The notes under the pieces were generated by a model. It did no database searches. It was not told the DNA's origin and worked only from the letters and a program-made list of their open reading frames with translations. Both the position numbers and the translations under genes were made by a program. From CAG-791 sp963593905 (GTDB lineage Bacteria; Bacillota; Clostridia; Lachnospirales; Lachnospiraceae), in NCBI GenBank assembly GCA_963593905.1, contig CAVBBL010000009.1, positions 17,430 through 81,429 on the forward strand: a stretch of 64,000 bases of DNA, given 5' to 3'. Positions 1-9,302 of this stretch are shown here, piece after piece. Position 1 is the stretch's first letter; each line of letters starts with the position of its first letter.

Positions 1-1659
1 TTCAAACTCAGCCTCGGTCTCTGCCTTTAACTCCTCAAACTCTGCATCATCTGCTGCCAGGATCAGCTTGGAAGCAGCGGAGATTGCAGTCTCCTGCAGA
101 CTTGCCTCGATGCGGGTGATGTCATCCGGTGCTGCCTCTACAAGCGCTACGGTAAAGGCATCTGTACCGCTCTGATCGGTGGTGCCGTACTTTTCTCTGT
201 ACTGATCAAAGATCTCCTGCGGATAATCTACGCCGTAATACTCGCAGAAATCCTTCTGGGCGGTATTGAGCATCTCGGGATAGATATCGGGATCTACGAA
301 CAGGTTCAGAGTCTTGCCGTCATCGGGATCTACGGCGTACATCTGCAGACCTGTGATATTGCAGTCAAACCCAAGTCCGCTTTCCTTCCAGGCATCGCCG
401 CCTGCCACATACAGGTCCTTGCTCTCCTGGGTCAGTACAGGGGTGCCGTCTTCTACGGTGTAATCTACGCCTTCCACGCCGCTGTAAAGCTCACGGGCGC
501 CGTCATAGGAAAATACGTAATTGATGTACTGCATGCACTTTTCCGGATTAGCTGTCTTGGCACTGATGCCCAGGCACTTGTCTACCCAGCCTGCCTTGTA
601 ATCTGTATTGCCCCACTGATTAGCCCAGGAGGTAGGAATCTCTGCAAAGCCCACTGCCTCATCGGCGTGGTCAGCATTAAAGTTGCCCATTGCCCAGTAA
701 GCGGGACCGGTCAGCAGCTGTCCGTTGGTTCCCTTTGCGGTGAAGTCGTCATACTTGGTGATAAAGGCATCGGGATCCAGGATACCCAGCTGGTTAGCCT
801 TGTAGTAGTACTCTACGCTTGCCCAGAAAAGGCCGTCCTTTGCATAAAGGTTCTCATATTCCATGGTGGAAGGCTTGTACAGGCCGCTGGCAGCGCCGCT
901 TAACTCATTGTAGCCCAGGACGCAGGCCAGAGGATACTTGTAGCACCATACATTCCAGTCAGTGAACATGGACACACCGTATACCGGCAGGCCGTCCTCT
1001 GTGGTGGGATGCGCTGCCTGCATATCTGCCAGGAGCTGAAGCCAATCATCCAGATTGTTGATCTCCGGATACCCCATTTCCTTGTAGTAATCCCATCTGG
1101 TGAGCAGACCCATCTGCTGGTAAGCACCGTTGGAATCCACACCTACCTGCATAGGCATGAAGTACAGACTTCCTGTGCCGTTGCTCCAGGATCCCTTGCT
1201 GAACTCCACGGTATCTGCCACGTTGGCGGTCATATCCTGACCGTACGCTTCCAGATAGCTGTCCATGGGCTGTACGATATTACCCTCGATGAGCTCGGTA
1301 AACTTGTTGGTAGGTGCCAGGATCAGATCGAAGCCATCGCCGGAAGCCAGCATGACATTGTACTTATCGGTGTCCGCCTCGATGATGCTGAGCTTTACAC
1401 CGATTTTATTCGCCATCTCCTGGAGTACATGGGTGTCCGGATAGTCCGTCACATTGCTGGAAAGCTTCTGTGCCAGAATGGTCAGCGTCACTGTGCTGCC
1501 ATCCTCTGCGGATGCAGCGCTCTTAGCCGTTTCCGTGGTCTCATCTCCCGCGGCGGTCTGTGTTGTACCGGAACCCCCTCCGCAGCCGGTCAGCAGCGAT
1601 GCGGCCATGGCAGCAGTTGCTGCCGCAGCCACGATTTTTGAAACAAGTTTCTTTCTCAT
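1..1659 (-). CDS. Extracellular solute-binding lipoprotein of sugar ABC transporter (3' end outside window)
   Basis: This is a lipid-anchored sugar-binding protein of the LplA type. The first 553 residues are visible and the gene runs off the left edge, so its stop is not seen. The N-terminus has a basic start, a hydrophobic segment and a lipobox ending in LLTGCGGG, so Cys26 is the likely lipidated residue. Family members capture oligosaccharides at the outer membrane face and pass them to paired permeases; the two permease genes directly upstream fit. The start was chosen because AGGAGG lies 4 bases before the ATG. It is the last gene of a four-gene operon. The 180-base gap before it holds a divergent copy of the repeated hairpin leader. 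The substrate cannot be read from sequence. Confidence 0.9.
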   Translation of the reverse strand, partial: MRKKLVSKIVAAAATAAMAASLLTGCGGGSGTTQTAAGDETTETAKSAASAEDGSTVTLTILAQKLSSNVTDYPDTHVLQEMANKIGVKLSIIEADTDKYNVMLASGDGFDLILAPTNKFTELIEGNIVQPMDSYLEAYGQDMTANVADTVEFSKGSWSNGTGSLYFMPMQVGVDSNGAYQQMGLLTRWDYYKEMGYPEINNLDDWLQLLADMQAAHPTTEDGLPVYGVSMFTDWNVWCYKYPLACVLGYNELSGAASGLYKPSTMEYENLYAKDGLFWASVEYYYKANQLGILDPDAFITKYDDFTAKGTNGQLLTGPAYWAMGNFNADHADEAVGFAEIPTSWANQWGNTDYKAGWVDKCLGISAKTANPEKCMQYINYVFSYDGARELYSGVEGVDYTVEDGTPVLTQESKDLYVAGGDAWKESGLGFDCNITGLQMYAVDPDDGKTLNLFVDPDIYPEMLNTAQKDFCEYYGVDYPQEIFDQYREKYGTTDQSGTDAFTVALVEAAPDDITRIEASLQETAISAASKLILAADDAEFEELKAETEAEFE

Positions 1660-1675
1660 AAGTCCTCCTTTTTCC

Positions 1676-1768
1676 CGCCGCTTGCCTGCGGCGAATGGAG
1701 AGAACTTCCCCTTAGGAAATGCAGAAAATTCTCCCGTATATTTTCCATGGATGCGGACTACAGCATCC
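1676..1768 (-). promoter_or_regulatory. Structured leader element, copy L1 (divergent)
   Basis: Three hairpins precede the binding-protein gene. In gene orientation they are GGATGC/GCATCC (1749-1768), GGGAGAA/TTCTCTCC (1697-1735, with a longer loop than other copies) and CGCCGC/GCGGCG (1676-1693, loop AGGCAA). AGGAGG follows. The order matches hairpins C, D and E of the better copies at 3739, 7511 and 37686, although the primary sequence differs greatly. This may be the oldest copy or an independent structure. Confidence 0.5.
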
Positions 1769-1840
1769 ACAGTTGCCAAAAAACAGATAGGAAAACAGAT
1801 AGTTTGTATCGCCCCACAGGCCAATGCCTGTAAAGTAATC

Positions 1841-2758
1841 TCATCCTTTGACGGCGCCCAGCATAATGCCCTTTGCGAAATACCGCTGCATGAAGGGATA
1901 GACCAGCAGAATCGGAATAGTCACCACCATGGTGATGGTCATGCGCACGCCCTGGGCTGTCACCTGGGTCGCTGCCGCCGCGCCGTGCTGCAGAGAGCTG
2001 GTGCTCATCTGGGAGAGCTGGCTGGCCTGATTCAGGTAATCGTAGAGCATGAGCTGCATGGTCTTTAAGGCGTCATTCTGTACGTAGATATAGTTGTCGA
2101 ACCAGTTATTCCACTGCGCGATGGCGGCAAAAACCGTGATCGTCGCCAGAATAGGCTTGGAGAGAGGGAAAATAATCTTGAAAAATACCGTGATCACGCC
2201 TGCCCCGTCCAGCTTGGCCGACTCTGCCAGAGATTCCGGGATACCCTCGATAAAGGTCTTCAGCAGTACGATGTAATATGCCGAGATCGCAGAGGGAATG
2301 ATATACACCCAGAAGGTATTGGTCAGATGGTACATTCTGTAGGTCAGATACATAGGAATCAGACCTGCATTAAAATACATGGTGAAGATCACGAAACGGT
2401 AGATCACCTTTCTGGCATAGAGATTCTGGGTCACCAGATAGGCGAAAAAGGAGCAGGCCACTACGGTGATGGCCGTTCCGAATACAGTCCTGGCTAGAGA
2501 GATCATAAAAGACTGTGCGATACCGTCCAGCTGTATGACTTTCTGATAATTGATCAAGGAAAATCCCTTGGGCAGAAGGGTCACGCCCTGCTGCGCCAGC
2601 GTGGGGTCACTGATGGAATAAATGAATACATAGTAAAAAGGGTAGAAACACATGAAGGCCAGAAGAATCATGACCACGTAGACAACACCGTTAAATATTT
2701 TGTCTGAGGTGCTTGTCTTTTTATGCATTTCCTGCGTGTTTATTGTTGTCGCTCTCAT
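1841..2758 (-). CDS. Carbohydrate ABC transporter permease, YtcP/LplC type
   Basis: This is an inner-membrane permease subunit of 305 residues with about six hydrophobic segments and the EAA-loop region ESAKLDGAGVITVFFKIIFP near residues 185-205, which contacts the ATPase. It ends in the GxMLGAVKG motif typical of YtcP/LplC proteins. It pairs with the LplB-type permease directly upstream (53-base gap) and the two solute-binding proteins of this operon. No ATP-binding subunit is encoded here; transporters of this class usually share a remote MsmX-like ATPase. An in-frame GTG lies at 2764 and is better spaced from AAAGG, so either start is possible. Confidence 0.92.
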   Translation of the reverse strand: MRATTINTQEMHKKTSTSDKIFNGVVYVVMILLAFMCFYPFYYVFIYSISDPTLAQQGVTLLPKGFSLINYQKVIQLDGIAQSFMISLARTVFGTAITVVACSFFAYLVTQNLYARKVIYRFVIFTMYFNAGLIPMYLTYRMYHLTNTFWVYIIPSAISAYYIVLLKTFIEGIPESLAESAKLDGAGVITVFFKIIFPLSKPILATITVFAAIAQWNNWFDNYIYVQNDALKTMQLMLYDYLNQASQLSQMSTSSLQHGAAAATQVTAQGVRMTITMVVTIPILLVYPFMQRYFAKGIMLGAVKG

Positions 2759-2811
2759 AGACACCGTTACCTTTCTGTGCCGAGGTTTACCGCAGCACCG
2801 TGCATAGGATT

Positions 2812-3726
2812 TTAGATCAGACTCTCACCGCGCAGCTTCTTGGAAAGCCCGTTGGCGCTCATCAAAAGGATGATGCTGATTACGGATTTGAAGATGCCCA
2901 CCGCTGTCGCATAGGAGTAATCCTGGGTAACCAGTCCCAACCGATATACGTACAGATCCAGGACGTTGATCTTGTCCGCTACCATACTGTTGTAGAAGGC
3001 GAGGTACTGATCGGTGCCCTGAGAGAGCAGGTTGCTGATCTGTAAGAGCAAAAGCACGAAGAACGTAGAAGCGATGCCCGGTACTGTCACATGAAGCATC
3101 TTCTGGAAACGGCCGGCACCGTCCACACTGGCGGCATCATAGAGCTCGCTGTCTATACCCGCTATCGCCGCAAAATAAATGATGGCATTCCAGCCGATGG
3201 TCTTCCACACCACCAGGAAAGTCTGGAAGAACCAGGTGGCGTCGCTGTTTCCTAACAGATTGGTAGCCTTGCTGACCAGTCCGGCACCGAGCAGCACATT
3301 GTTGACCACACCCTCGGAGGAAAACAGCGCATAAGCCAGCGCATAGACGATGATCCAGCTCACGAAGTTGGGAATCGTGGTGATCGTCTGCACCACCTTT
3401 TTGAATTTCGCAGAGCGAAGCTCTGACAAAAAGATGGCGAAGATAGCCGGCAGGGGCGCACACAGAATGCTTAAGAAGCTGATAGCCAGGGTGTTTTGCA
3501 ATACCTGTGAGAACTTCTTCCATTCCTTAAAGATCAGCTGGAAATAATAAAGTCCTTTGAACTCACACTGGAAGATATTAAGGCCCGGCTTATATTTCAC
3601 AAAAGCCAACACCCAGCCAAATAACGGTACATAGAAAAAAGCAAAAACAAAGATCAGAAAAGGAATGGCCAGCAACGTCACCGTCAGCCGCTCCTTTTTG
3701 AATTGAAATTTCCCGATTTTTACCAT
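2812..3726 (-). CDS. Carbohydrate ABC transporter permease, LplB type
   Basis: This 304-residue integral membrane permease resembles LplB. It has an N-terminal hydrophobic helix (residues 14-38), several further membrane segments, and an EAA-loop segment (ELYDAASVDGAGRFQKMLHV, about residues 195-215). It forms a heterodimeric channel with the YtcP-type permease downstream. The first ATG follows a purine-rich AGGAAGGGGG ribosome site that is part of the repeated leader upstream. The gene is second in its operon, after a divergent binding protein. Confidence 0.92.
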   Translation of the reverse strand: MVKIGKFQFKKERLTVTLLAIPFLIFVFAFFYVPLFGWVLAFVKYKPGLNIFQCEFKGLYYFQLIFKEWKKFSQVLQNTLAISFLSILCAPLPAIFAIFLSELRSAKFKKVVQTITTIPNFVSWIIVYALAYALFSSEGVVNNVLLGAGLVSKATNLLGNSDATWFFQTFLVVWKTIGWNAIIYFAAIAGIDSELYDAASVDGAGRFQKMLHVTVPGIASTFFVLLLLQISNLLSQGTDQYLAFYNSMVADKINVLDLYVYRLGLVTQDYSYATAVGIFKSVISIILLMSANGLSKKLRGESLI

Positions 3727-3738
3727 TCTTCCCCCTTC

Positions 3739-3905
3739 CTATGCCGCAGCTTGTCTGCGGCACCACGAGGAGAAATTCGCGAAGGCGATTTCTCCGATGT
3801 GATCACGCATGGATGACGTTTACGTCATCCATGCAATGACTTAAAAATGACATCAGTCATTTTTAAGTCATTTGCCCTTCCTGTGCCACAGCTTGCTGTG
3901 GCTGC
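3739..3905 (-). promoter_or_regulatory. Structured leader element, copy L2 (full: A-B-C-D-E)
   Basis: This fills the gap between the binding-protein stop at 3908 and the permease start at 3726. In transcript order the hairpins are A (3885-3902, GCCACAG/CTGTGGC) with a following AGGAAGGG, B (3836-3871, ATGACTTAAAAATGAC pairing with its complement), C (3807-3834, GCATGGATGACG pairs), D (3769-3795, GGAGAAATCGC/GCGAATTTCTCC) and E (3743-3761, GCCGCAG/CTGCGGC). A second ribosome site and the ATG follow. A short in-frame peptide MRDHIGEIAFANFSSW could also be read through C-D-E; it stops before the gene. Confidence 0.75.
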
Positions 3906-3907
3906 AC

Positions 3908-5320
3908 TCATTTTCCTTGCTCCTTGCGATAGGCATCCATCTCCTGCTGGAACTGCCGCAGCACCTCCTGGGGCGTGATACGCCAGCTCACCATCTGCAC
4001 GTACTGAGGCCAGATGTTCTGCACCGCCGGTGCGTACTCTGCCAGCTGATCGTTCATCTGCCGGCAATATTTTCCGGTCTGAATATAGGCCTCCTCCAGC
4101 TCCTGTACACAGGAGAGCACGTTGTCAGCCTCCGTATCTGCAAAAGCCGGCGCCTCTCTCTGAGAACAGAAATAGATATTCTGCACTTCCGGCTGGGACC
4201 ACAGTTCCAAAAACAATTTGGTAATCTCCACCTGCTCGCCGCTCTTTGGCACGAAAAGTCCCTGAATGGATTTGCTCACCGCCAGCATATCCTGGTCCAG
4301 AAAAGGAATCGCAAAGGCACCCATTTCTGTCTCCGGATATTCCGCACAGATCTTGGCTGCAGCCTGCTCTGTGGTCAGTGCCATGGCCGCTCTGCCGGAC
4401 CCCACTTCTTCGATCATGGATTCATACTTAGCAGAGAGATGATCATTATTGACATATCCCTGCCGGATCAGTTCCAGATATTCCTCCAACACCTCCTGAA
4501 ACTGAGGTACCTGCTGCCATTTAAGACTGCCTTCCGAAAGGGCGGCAAAAACTTCTTCATTTTCCTCACCCAGGGACACCGGAAAGCCCTCTGTCATGAA
4601 GATCTGGGTAGTCCAATTGTCGCCGTTTGTCTCATAGAACGGAACGCATCCCTTGCCCTTGCGGCGAATCTGATCCAGAATCTCCAGAAATTCCTCATAG
4701 GTTTTCGGATGGGGATCGGTAATGCCGCACGCTTCCAGCACACCTTTGTTGTAATAGACCGCCATAATACCGGACATGGATTCCTTCGGCAGGGCATAGA
4801 GCTTTCCGTTTGTCGGATCCTCCACCGCTTCCCTGTTCACCAGTCTGCTGACCCAGGATTCCTGTGATAAATCTTCGCAGTATTCCTGTACATCGATCTC
4901 CGCGTTCTGAATGGGACAGTTGTACTCAAAGATATCCGGCGTCTGTGCCGTCATGAGCTTGAGCCTTAAAAAAGAAGGATACTCATTGTCCGGCACGATC
5001 TGAAACTCCACGTCACAGCCGTAGTTTTCCAGGATGTAATCCGCCATTTCCTGATACTCACTGTAGTACTTGCTCTGGCTGGTCAAAAAAGAGATGCGCT
5101 TACCATTTAAGGCTGCATAGTCGCTGTCTGCTTTCTGCTGTTCTTTCTGCTGTTGCTGCGCCGTTTCTGTTTCCTGCATCGCTGTGAGGTTTTGTCCACC
5201 GCCGCACCCTGAAAGCAACAACGTTATACACAAAGCCGCTGCGGCCATCCACCTTCTGCTCTGCAGGATTCCACGGTATTTCGTGTCCTTTTTTTCTTTT
5301 TTCATTTCTTTTCTGTTCAT
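3908..5320 (-). CDS. Extracellular solute-binding lipoprotein, sugar ABC transporter
   Basis: This is a 470-residue family 1 solute-binding protein with a lysine-rich N-terminus, a hydrophobic stretch and the lipobox LLLSGCGGG near residues 35-42. A coiled, Gln-rich stretch (residues 48-65) follows the lipid anchor. It is the first gene of the operon and the second binding protein in it, the other lying at the 3' end. Two binding proteins for one permease pair suggests either two substrates or a sensing role for one of them, perhaps with the divergent YesM sensor. That link is inferred from position only. Confidence 0.9.
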   Translation of the reverse strand: MNRKEMKKEKKDTKYRGILQSRRWMAAAALCITLLLSGCGGGQNLTAMQETETAQQQQKEQQKADSDYAALNGKRISFLTSQSKYYSEYQEMADYILENYGCDVEFQIVPDNEYPSFLRLKLMTAQTPDIFEYNCPIQNAEIDVQEYCEDLSQESWVSRLVNREAVEDPTNGKLYALPKESMSGIMAVYYNKGVLEACGITDPHPKTYEEFLEILDQIRRKGKGCVPFYETNGDNWTTQIFMTEGFPVSLGEENEEVFAALSEGSLKWQQVPQFQEVLEEYLELIRQGYVNNDHLSAKYESMIEEVGSGRAAMALTTEQAAAKICAEYPETEMGAFAIPFLDQDMLAVSKSIQGLFVPKSGEQVEITKLFLELWSQPEVQNIYFCSQREAPAFADTEADNVLSCVQELEEAYIQTGKYCRQMNDQLAEYAPAVQNIWPQYVQMVSWRITPQEVLRQFQQEMDAYRKEQGK

Positions 5321-5525
5321 TTTGATCTCGGCCTCGTCACCTGTTATTTTAAGAGAGCCTCCTTCCCTTCAGAATGGAAAAACTGTCTCAAAATATGGAA
5401 TAAATACAAAAGTTATAAATTGTGCTGAATGGATTGAGATTGTCGCAGACTTAAGTAAAATGTCTAAATATAAGGATATATGATTTCTCCCATATGGGAG
5501 CCTTCAAAATGGGGAGTAACGACTC

Positions 5526-5554
5526 CTCCGGCGCAGAGCGCCTGCGGAATGGAG
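5526..5554 (+). promoter_or_regulatory. Hairpin leader, second subtype, upstream of the histidine kinase
   Basis: CTCC (5526-5529) and GGAG (5551-5554) enclose an inner CGCAG/CTGCG stem. The same arrangement with sequence changes precedes the LysR gene at 60373-60401, sharing CTCCGGCGCAGAG and CTGCG. The gap between the divergent binding protein and the kinase (5321-5581) holds this hairpin and a CTCCCATATGGGAG palindrome near 5486; I see no convincing promoter pair there. Confidence 0.4.
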
Positions 5555-5581
5555 CATAGCTGCTCGGAAATGAGGATTAGT

Positions 5582-7294
5582 ATGCAGCAAAGTTTTCAGG
5601 GAAGATTATTTCGGACTATCACCATCATCATCACCATCTTCTGGATGATTCTGTCTGTCATCTTTCTGGCCTTTGCCTGCCGCAGTCTCTATAAGGAATC
5701 TCTCTCCAATATGGAAAATATCGCCGTGCGCACCGGCAGTGAGATCGAAAGTCTTCTGGAGAATATGGACAGTGTGGCCATCGCCGTCTCCACAGACACA
5801 GATGTGATCTCTGTCTTCACCACCGCCAGTTCCTCCCGGATCACCAACAACACTGTCTCAGACAAAATCATGCCCCGCCTGCTGACCGCCATGATTCCCA
5901 ACTCCGTCTCCAAATTTCGCATCAGCCTCTACAATGCCAGAGGGAATTTTATCTCCTCCGGCCTCTCCTATGACCAGAGCACTGTCAGTGAGAAACTGAC
6001 AGAGGAGGATTACGGAATCTGGTATCAGTCACTATCCATCCATGACACTACCGGCGCCTGTGTTAGCCTCGAGGAGGATCTATGGAGCAAGACTTCCGAA
6101 CAAACCGTCTCTCTTTACCGGAATATTTATCACGCCTCCTATATCAATGTGCCCACCGGCGTCATTCAGATTCAATGCCCTGTGAAATACTTCGCAGATC
6201 TGATGCAGGACGAAGAGCAGCTCTATGACTATGCACTTTTTGACAGTAAGGGCATTCCGGTATACAGTTCGATTGGCTTTGATCCTGCCGGCACCTTCTG
6301 TCTTCGCACCACGCATACGCTGCAGGACGGTTTTACTCTGGCTCTGTCCAGACCGCTGACTTCCGTATTGCGGCTCCTGGCTCCTCTTTGCTTCTATATC
6401 CTCGTTTTCTACATTGCAGCGCTGCTTTTCTGTCTCCAGGTGATCCGCCTGACCACCAGCCGAATCACCAGACCACTGGTGGACCTGACAGAAAAAGTCC
6501 ACGACGTAACCCTGGCACAGCCCCAGCTGCAAATTGATCTGCAGTCCTATCCGGATGAATTCACCCAGCTCACCGACGCCTTCACGCAGATGATGGATCG
6601 GCTGCAGCTGGCGGTAGAAGAAAGCGTTCGGAGCCGTACCTATGAGATGCAGGCGAATATGATCGCCCTGCAGTCCCAGATGAATCCGCATTTTCTCTAC
6701 AATATCCTGACAGTAATCAAGGTACAAGCCATGGAAGGAAACACCGCCCAGGTCAGCACCACCTGCAATTACCTGGCCGGCATGCTCCGCTATATCGCCT
6801 CCTACTGCGAGGATGCGGTCACCGCAGAGCAGGAGATTCATCACGCGGATCTCTACTTAAAGCTCATGAAGACCCGCTATGAAGATCTCTTCACCTACAC
6901 CATTCAGGTCAGCGATGATTTTGACGCGGCCCACTTTACCATTCCCAAGCTCTCCCTCCAGCCCATGCTGGAGAACTGCTTCCAGCACGGATTCAAGCAG
7001 GTGCTCCCGGTATGGAACATCGACCTTTGCTGCCGTGTGGAGGAGGACAGGCACGTGATCTCTATCCGGGATAACGGGTCCGGTTTTTCCAGGGAAGCTG
7101 CGGACGCGCTGCAGGAAAAGGTAGAGGAATTCCTCTCTCACCCCTCCGATTCCATTCCCAATCTGACACTGGGCGGCATGGGACTGATCAATACCTTGGT
7201 GCGGATGAAGATGCTCTTTCATGACAGATTTGATTATCGGATCACGCCGGCGAAGGAGCGGGGAACTGTTATTTCGTTTTTCATACTGCCTTAA
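5582..7294 (+). CDS. YesM-type sensor histidine kinase
   Basis: This is a 570-residue membrane sensor kinase of the LytS/YesM class. Residues 10-33 form the first membrane helix, an extracellular sensor region follows, and a second helix (about 265-290) leads to a HAMP linker (SRITRPLVDLTEKVHDV). The phosphorylated His lies in QMNPHFLYN, and the ATPase part has PKLSLQPMLENCFQHGF, RDNGSGF and GGMGL. The start at 5582 was preferred because GAGG sits 6 bases before it; upstream in-frame ATGs lack a good site. Its partner regulator is next. Together they likely switch on the adjacent sugar operon. Confidence 0.93.
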   Translation: MQQSFQGRLFRTITIIITIFWMILSVIFLAFACRSLYKESLSNMENIAVRTGSEIESLLENMDSVAIAVSTDTDVISVFTTASSSRITNNTVSDKIMPRLLTAMIPNSVSKFRISLYNARGNFISSGLSYDQSTVSEKLTEEDYGIWYQSLSIHDTTGACVSLEEDLWSKTSEQTVSLYRNIYHASYINVPTGVIQIQCPVKYFADLMQDEEQLYDYALFDSKGIPVYSSIGFDPAGTFCLRTTHTLQDGFTLALSRPLTSVLRLLAPLCFYILVFYIAALLFCLQVIRLTTSRITRPLVDLTEKVHDVTLAQPQLQIDLQSYPDEFTQLTDAFTQMMDRLQLAVEESVRSRTYEMQANMIALQSQMNPHFLYNILTVIKVQAMEGNTAQVSTTCNYLAGMLRYIASYCEDAVTAEQEIHHADLYLKLMKTRYEDLFTYTIQVSDDFDAAHFTIPKLSLQPMLENCFQHGFKQVLPVWNIDLCCRVEEDRHVISIRDNGSGFSREAADALQEKVEEFLSHPSDSIPNLTLGGMGLINTLVRMKMLFHDRFDYRITPAKERGTVISFFILP

Positions 7295-7479
7295 TGAAAA
7301 TCAAAGTTTCATGTGATAAATACATTCGATATCCAATAGGAATCTTAACTTTTCACTATTTTCGCACAGCCGCTTGTGCCGCGGATGCCGTAAACAGCCG
7401 TATCGTAATCACAGGCAATTCTGCACTTTGATCCGCGCCATCTACGGTACAAAGCGCCTGCGCGATTTCTCTTCACGCA

Positions 7480-7650
7480 GCCGCGGTAAACCGCGGCATA
7501 GAAAGGAAAAGTTTGAAAGAAATGCCTGATGGCATTTCCTTCAAACTGCATTGATGCCGTAAACGTCATCAATGCACGATCGTATCAGAGAAATCGCCTG
7601 CGCGATTTCTCTTCACGCAGCCGCGGTAAACCGCGGCATAGAAAGGAAGA
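7480..7650 (+). promoter_or_regulatory. Structured leader element, copy L3 (tandem E-B-C-D-E)
   Basis: This lies in the 358-base gap between the kinase and regulator genes. A first E hairpin GCCGCGG/CCGCGGC (7480-7497) with its own GAAAGGA is followed by B (7511-7546, GTTTGAAAGAAATGCC pairs, one mismatch), C (7548-7575, GCATTGATG/CATCAATGC), D (7587-7612, perfect AGAGAAATCGC/GCGATTTCTCT) and a second E (7620-7637). GAAAGGAAGACG and the ATG follow. Compared with copy L2, nearly every stem differs in sequence yet still pairs. A degenerate further copy seems to extend back to about 7370. Confidence 0.75.
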
Positions 7651-7652
7651 CG

Positions 7653-9203
7653 ATGAACATTTTATTAGTAGAAGATGAACCGCCGATTCTGCGGGAATTG
7701 ACTCATTATATCCAAAGTTTCGGGGAGCCCTATCATATCCTGGGCACCGCTCTGGACGGTCAGCACGCCAGAGAGATCATCGATGAGCGGGGAGAGGAGA
7801 TTGACTTTTTACTGACAGATATCCAGATACCCATCATGACCGGCTTAGAGCTGATCGCCTATGTTCGGCAAAAGCACCCCCGCATCCTCTGCTCTATCCT
7901 CACCGGCTTTAATGAATTTACCTATGCCCAGCAGGCTCTTCGCATGCAGGTCATGGACTATATCTCCAAGCCTATTGACGAGGAGGAGCTGCGCCGCCTG
8001 CTGCAAAAAGCCTATGAGCAGACCTGCCTGCAGTCCATCTCCCGGACCGCTGTCCAGAGCCCCGGTGTCCCCGGTTCTGCCTCCTCCGATCAGGGCCATG
8101 ATGCCGATCTATCTGCCCAGTACCGTATTCTGCTCCTTAATTTCGGACAGTTTGCCTACCGAACCGAGTACCCCTGCCCCCAGCTCCAGGAAAAGGACTC
8201 TCTCCGGCACCTGGAAACGCTGCTGAATGTTCATGCCTCCCTTTATCAGAAATGGTGGATGATCCGGGATGCCAACAATCACAGCTGCTTTGTGCTTTTC
8301 TCTTTTTCCGATGACCAGCTGCTCCGGGTAAACCGTCTCTGGCAAATCCTTTACCAGGACCTGTGCAGGGATTTTTCCATGATCACCATGGTCACCAGCA
8401 GCCGCAGTGTCGATCTGCCCACGATCAACGACAGCATCCGGCAGCTCAGCCAATGTGTCAGCCATCACATCCTGTTTGCCTCTTCCTCCCTGCTGCGTCT
8501 GGAAGAGACAAAGGATCCTCTGCCACTTTCCAGAGAAAGGCATGAGGCGCTGCTCCACGTCATCCGCCGGATGGCCGCCCTCCTGGTACAGTGCAGAATG
8601 GATCTGCTGCGCAGGGAAAGCGAAACATTCTTTGATCTGCTGCGCTCTGCTCCCATCACCCAGGAGGCTCTCTACCAGCTGTTTCACACGCTCTTTTCCG
8701 AGTGTGCCGTCGCCAGCTTTCAATACAGTGCCCTGCGGGATGCGCTCTATAATGATATCATCGATGACCTGCTCCTTCTCTCCGGCTCCTGGGAAGAGCT
8801 GCAGGAAAGCCTACTCTCCATCTTTGAGGATCTGTGCGCCACCATTGCCAATGAAAGCAGCATCAAAAACAGCAAGACCGGTCTGCTGATGCAGGTGGAT
8901 CACTACATTCAGGAGCACTACATGGATAACATTAATACCCAGTCCATCGCCAAAGACTTCGGCTTCACGCCGGCCTACTTAAGTAAGCTCTTTCGGGATT
9001 ACCGGAAGGTCACACCTTCCGAGTACATCACTTCCCTGCGCATAGACCGGGCCAGGGATCTGCTCACTGCGCCGGATGCCCCCTCCGTCAAAGAAGTAGC
9101 AGCCGCAGTAGGATACGAGGATCCCCTGTATTTCAGTAAGGTATTTAAAAAAGAGACGGGCTTATCGCCTAAGAATTATGCAGGGAAGGGAAATATCTCC
9201 TAG
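7653..9203 (+). CDS. YesN-type response regulator with AraC DNA-binding domain
   Basis: This 516-residue regulator begins with a receiver domain: acidic residues in LLVEDEP, phospho-acceptor Asp in LLTDIQIPIMTG and the conserved Lys in YISKP. A long middle region follows. The C-terminus carries two AraC-type helix-turn-helix motifs (NTQSIAKDFGFTPAYLSKLF and VKEVAAAVGYEDPLYFSKVF). The ATG at 7653 was chosen because GAAAGGAAGACG precedes it. An in-frame ATG at 7572 would only translate the hairpin leader. It is expected to be phosphorylated by the YesM kinase upstream and to activate sugar transport genes. Confidence 0.93.
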   Translation: MNILLVEDEPPILRELTHYIQSFGEPYHILGTALDGQHAREIIDERGEEIDFLLTDIQIPIMTGLELIAYVRQKHPRILCSILTGFNEFTYAQQALRMQVMDYISKPIDEEELRRLLQKAYEQTCLQSISRTAVQSPGVPGSASSDQGHDADLSAQYRILLLNFGQFAYRTEYPCPQLQEKDSLRHLETLLNVHASLYQKWWMIRDANNHSCFVLFSFSDDQLLRVNRLWQILYQDLCRDFSMITMVTSSRSVDLPTINDSIRQLSQCVSHHILFASSSLLRLEETKDPLPLSRERHEALLHVIRRMAALLVQCRMDLLRRESETFFDLLRSAPITQEALYQLFHTLFSECAVASFQYSALRDALYNDIIDDLLLLSGSWEELQESLLSIFEDLCATIANESSIKNSKTGLLMQVDHYIQEHYMDNINTQSIAKDFGFTPAYLSKLFRDYRKVTPSEYITSLRIDRARDLLTAPDAPSVKEVAAAVGYEDPLYFSKVFKKETGLSPKNYAGKGNIS

Positions 9204-9302
9204 CATGGTCAGCTGCTCGCTCCGTAAAAGTGTGTAGTTTTATTAATTATTTCCAGGAAAAATGTGTTACACTAGCAAGCAAAACAAAGGAACTGCTCAG
9301 AA

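Noticed and set aside
1676..1768. Simple terminator interpretation of the leader hairpins
   Set aside because: They lack T-runs, sit before ribosome sites rather than after genes, and recur in fixed order.
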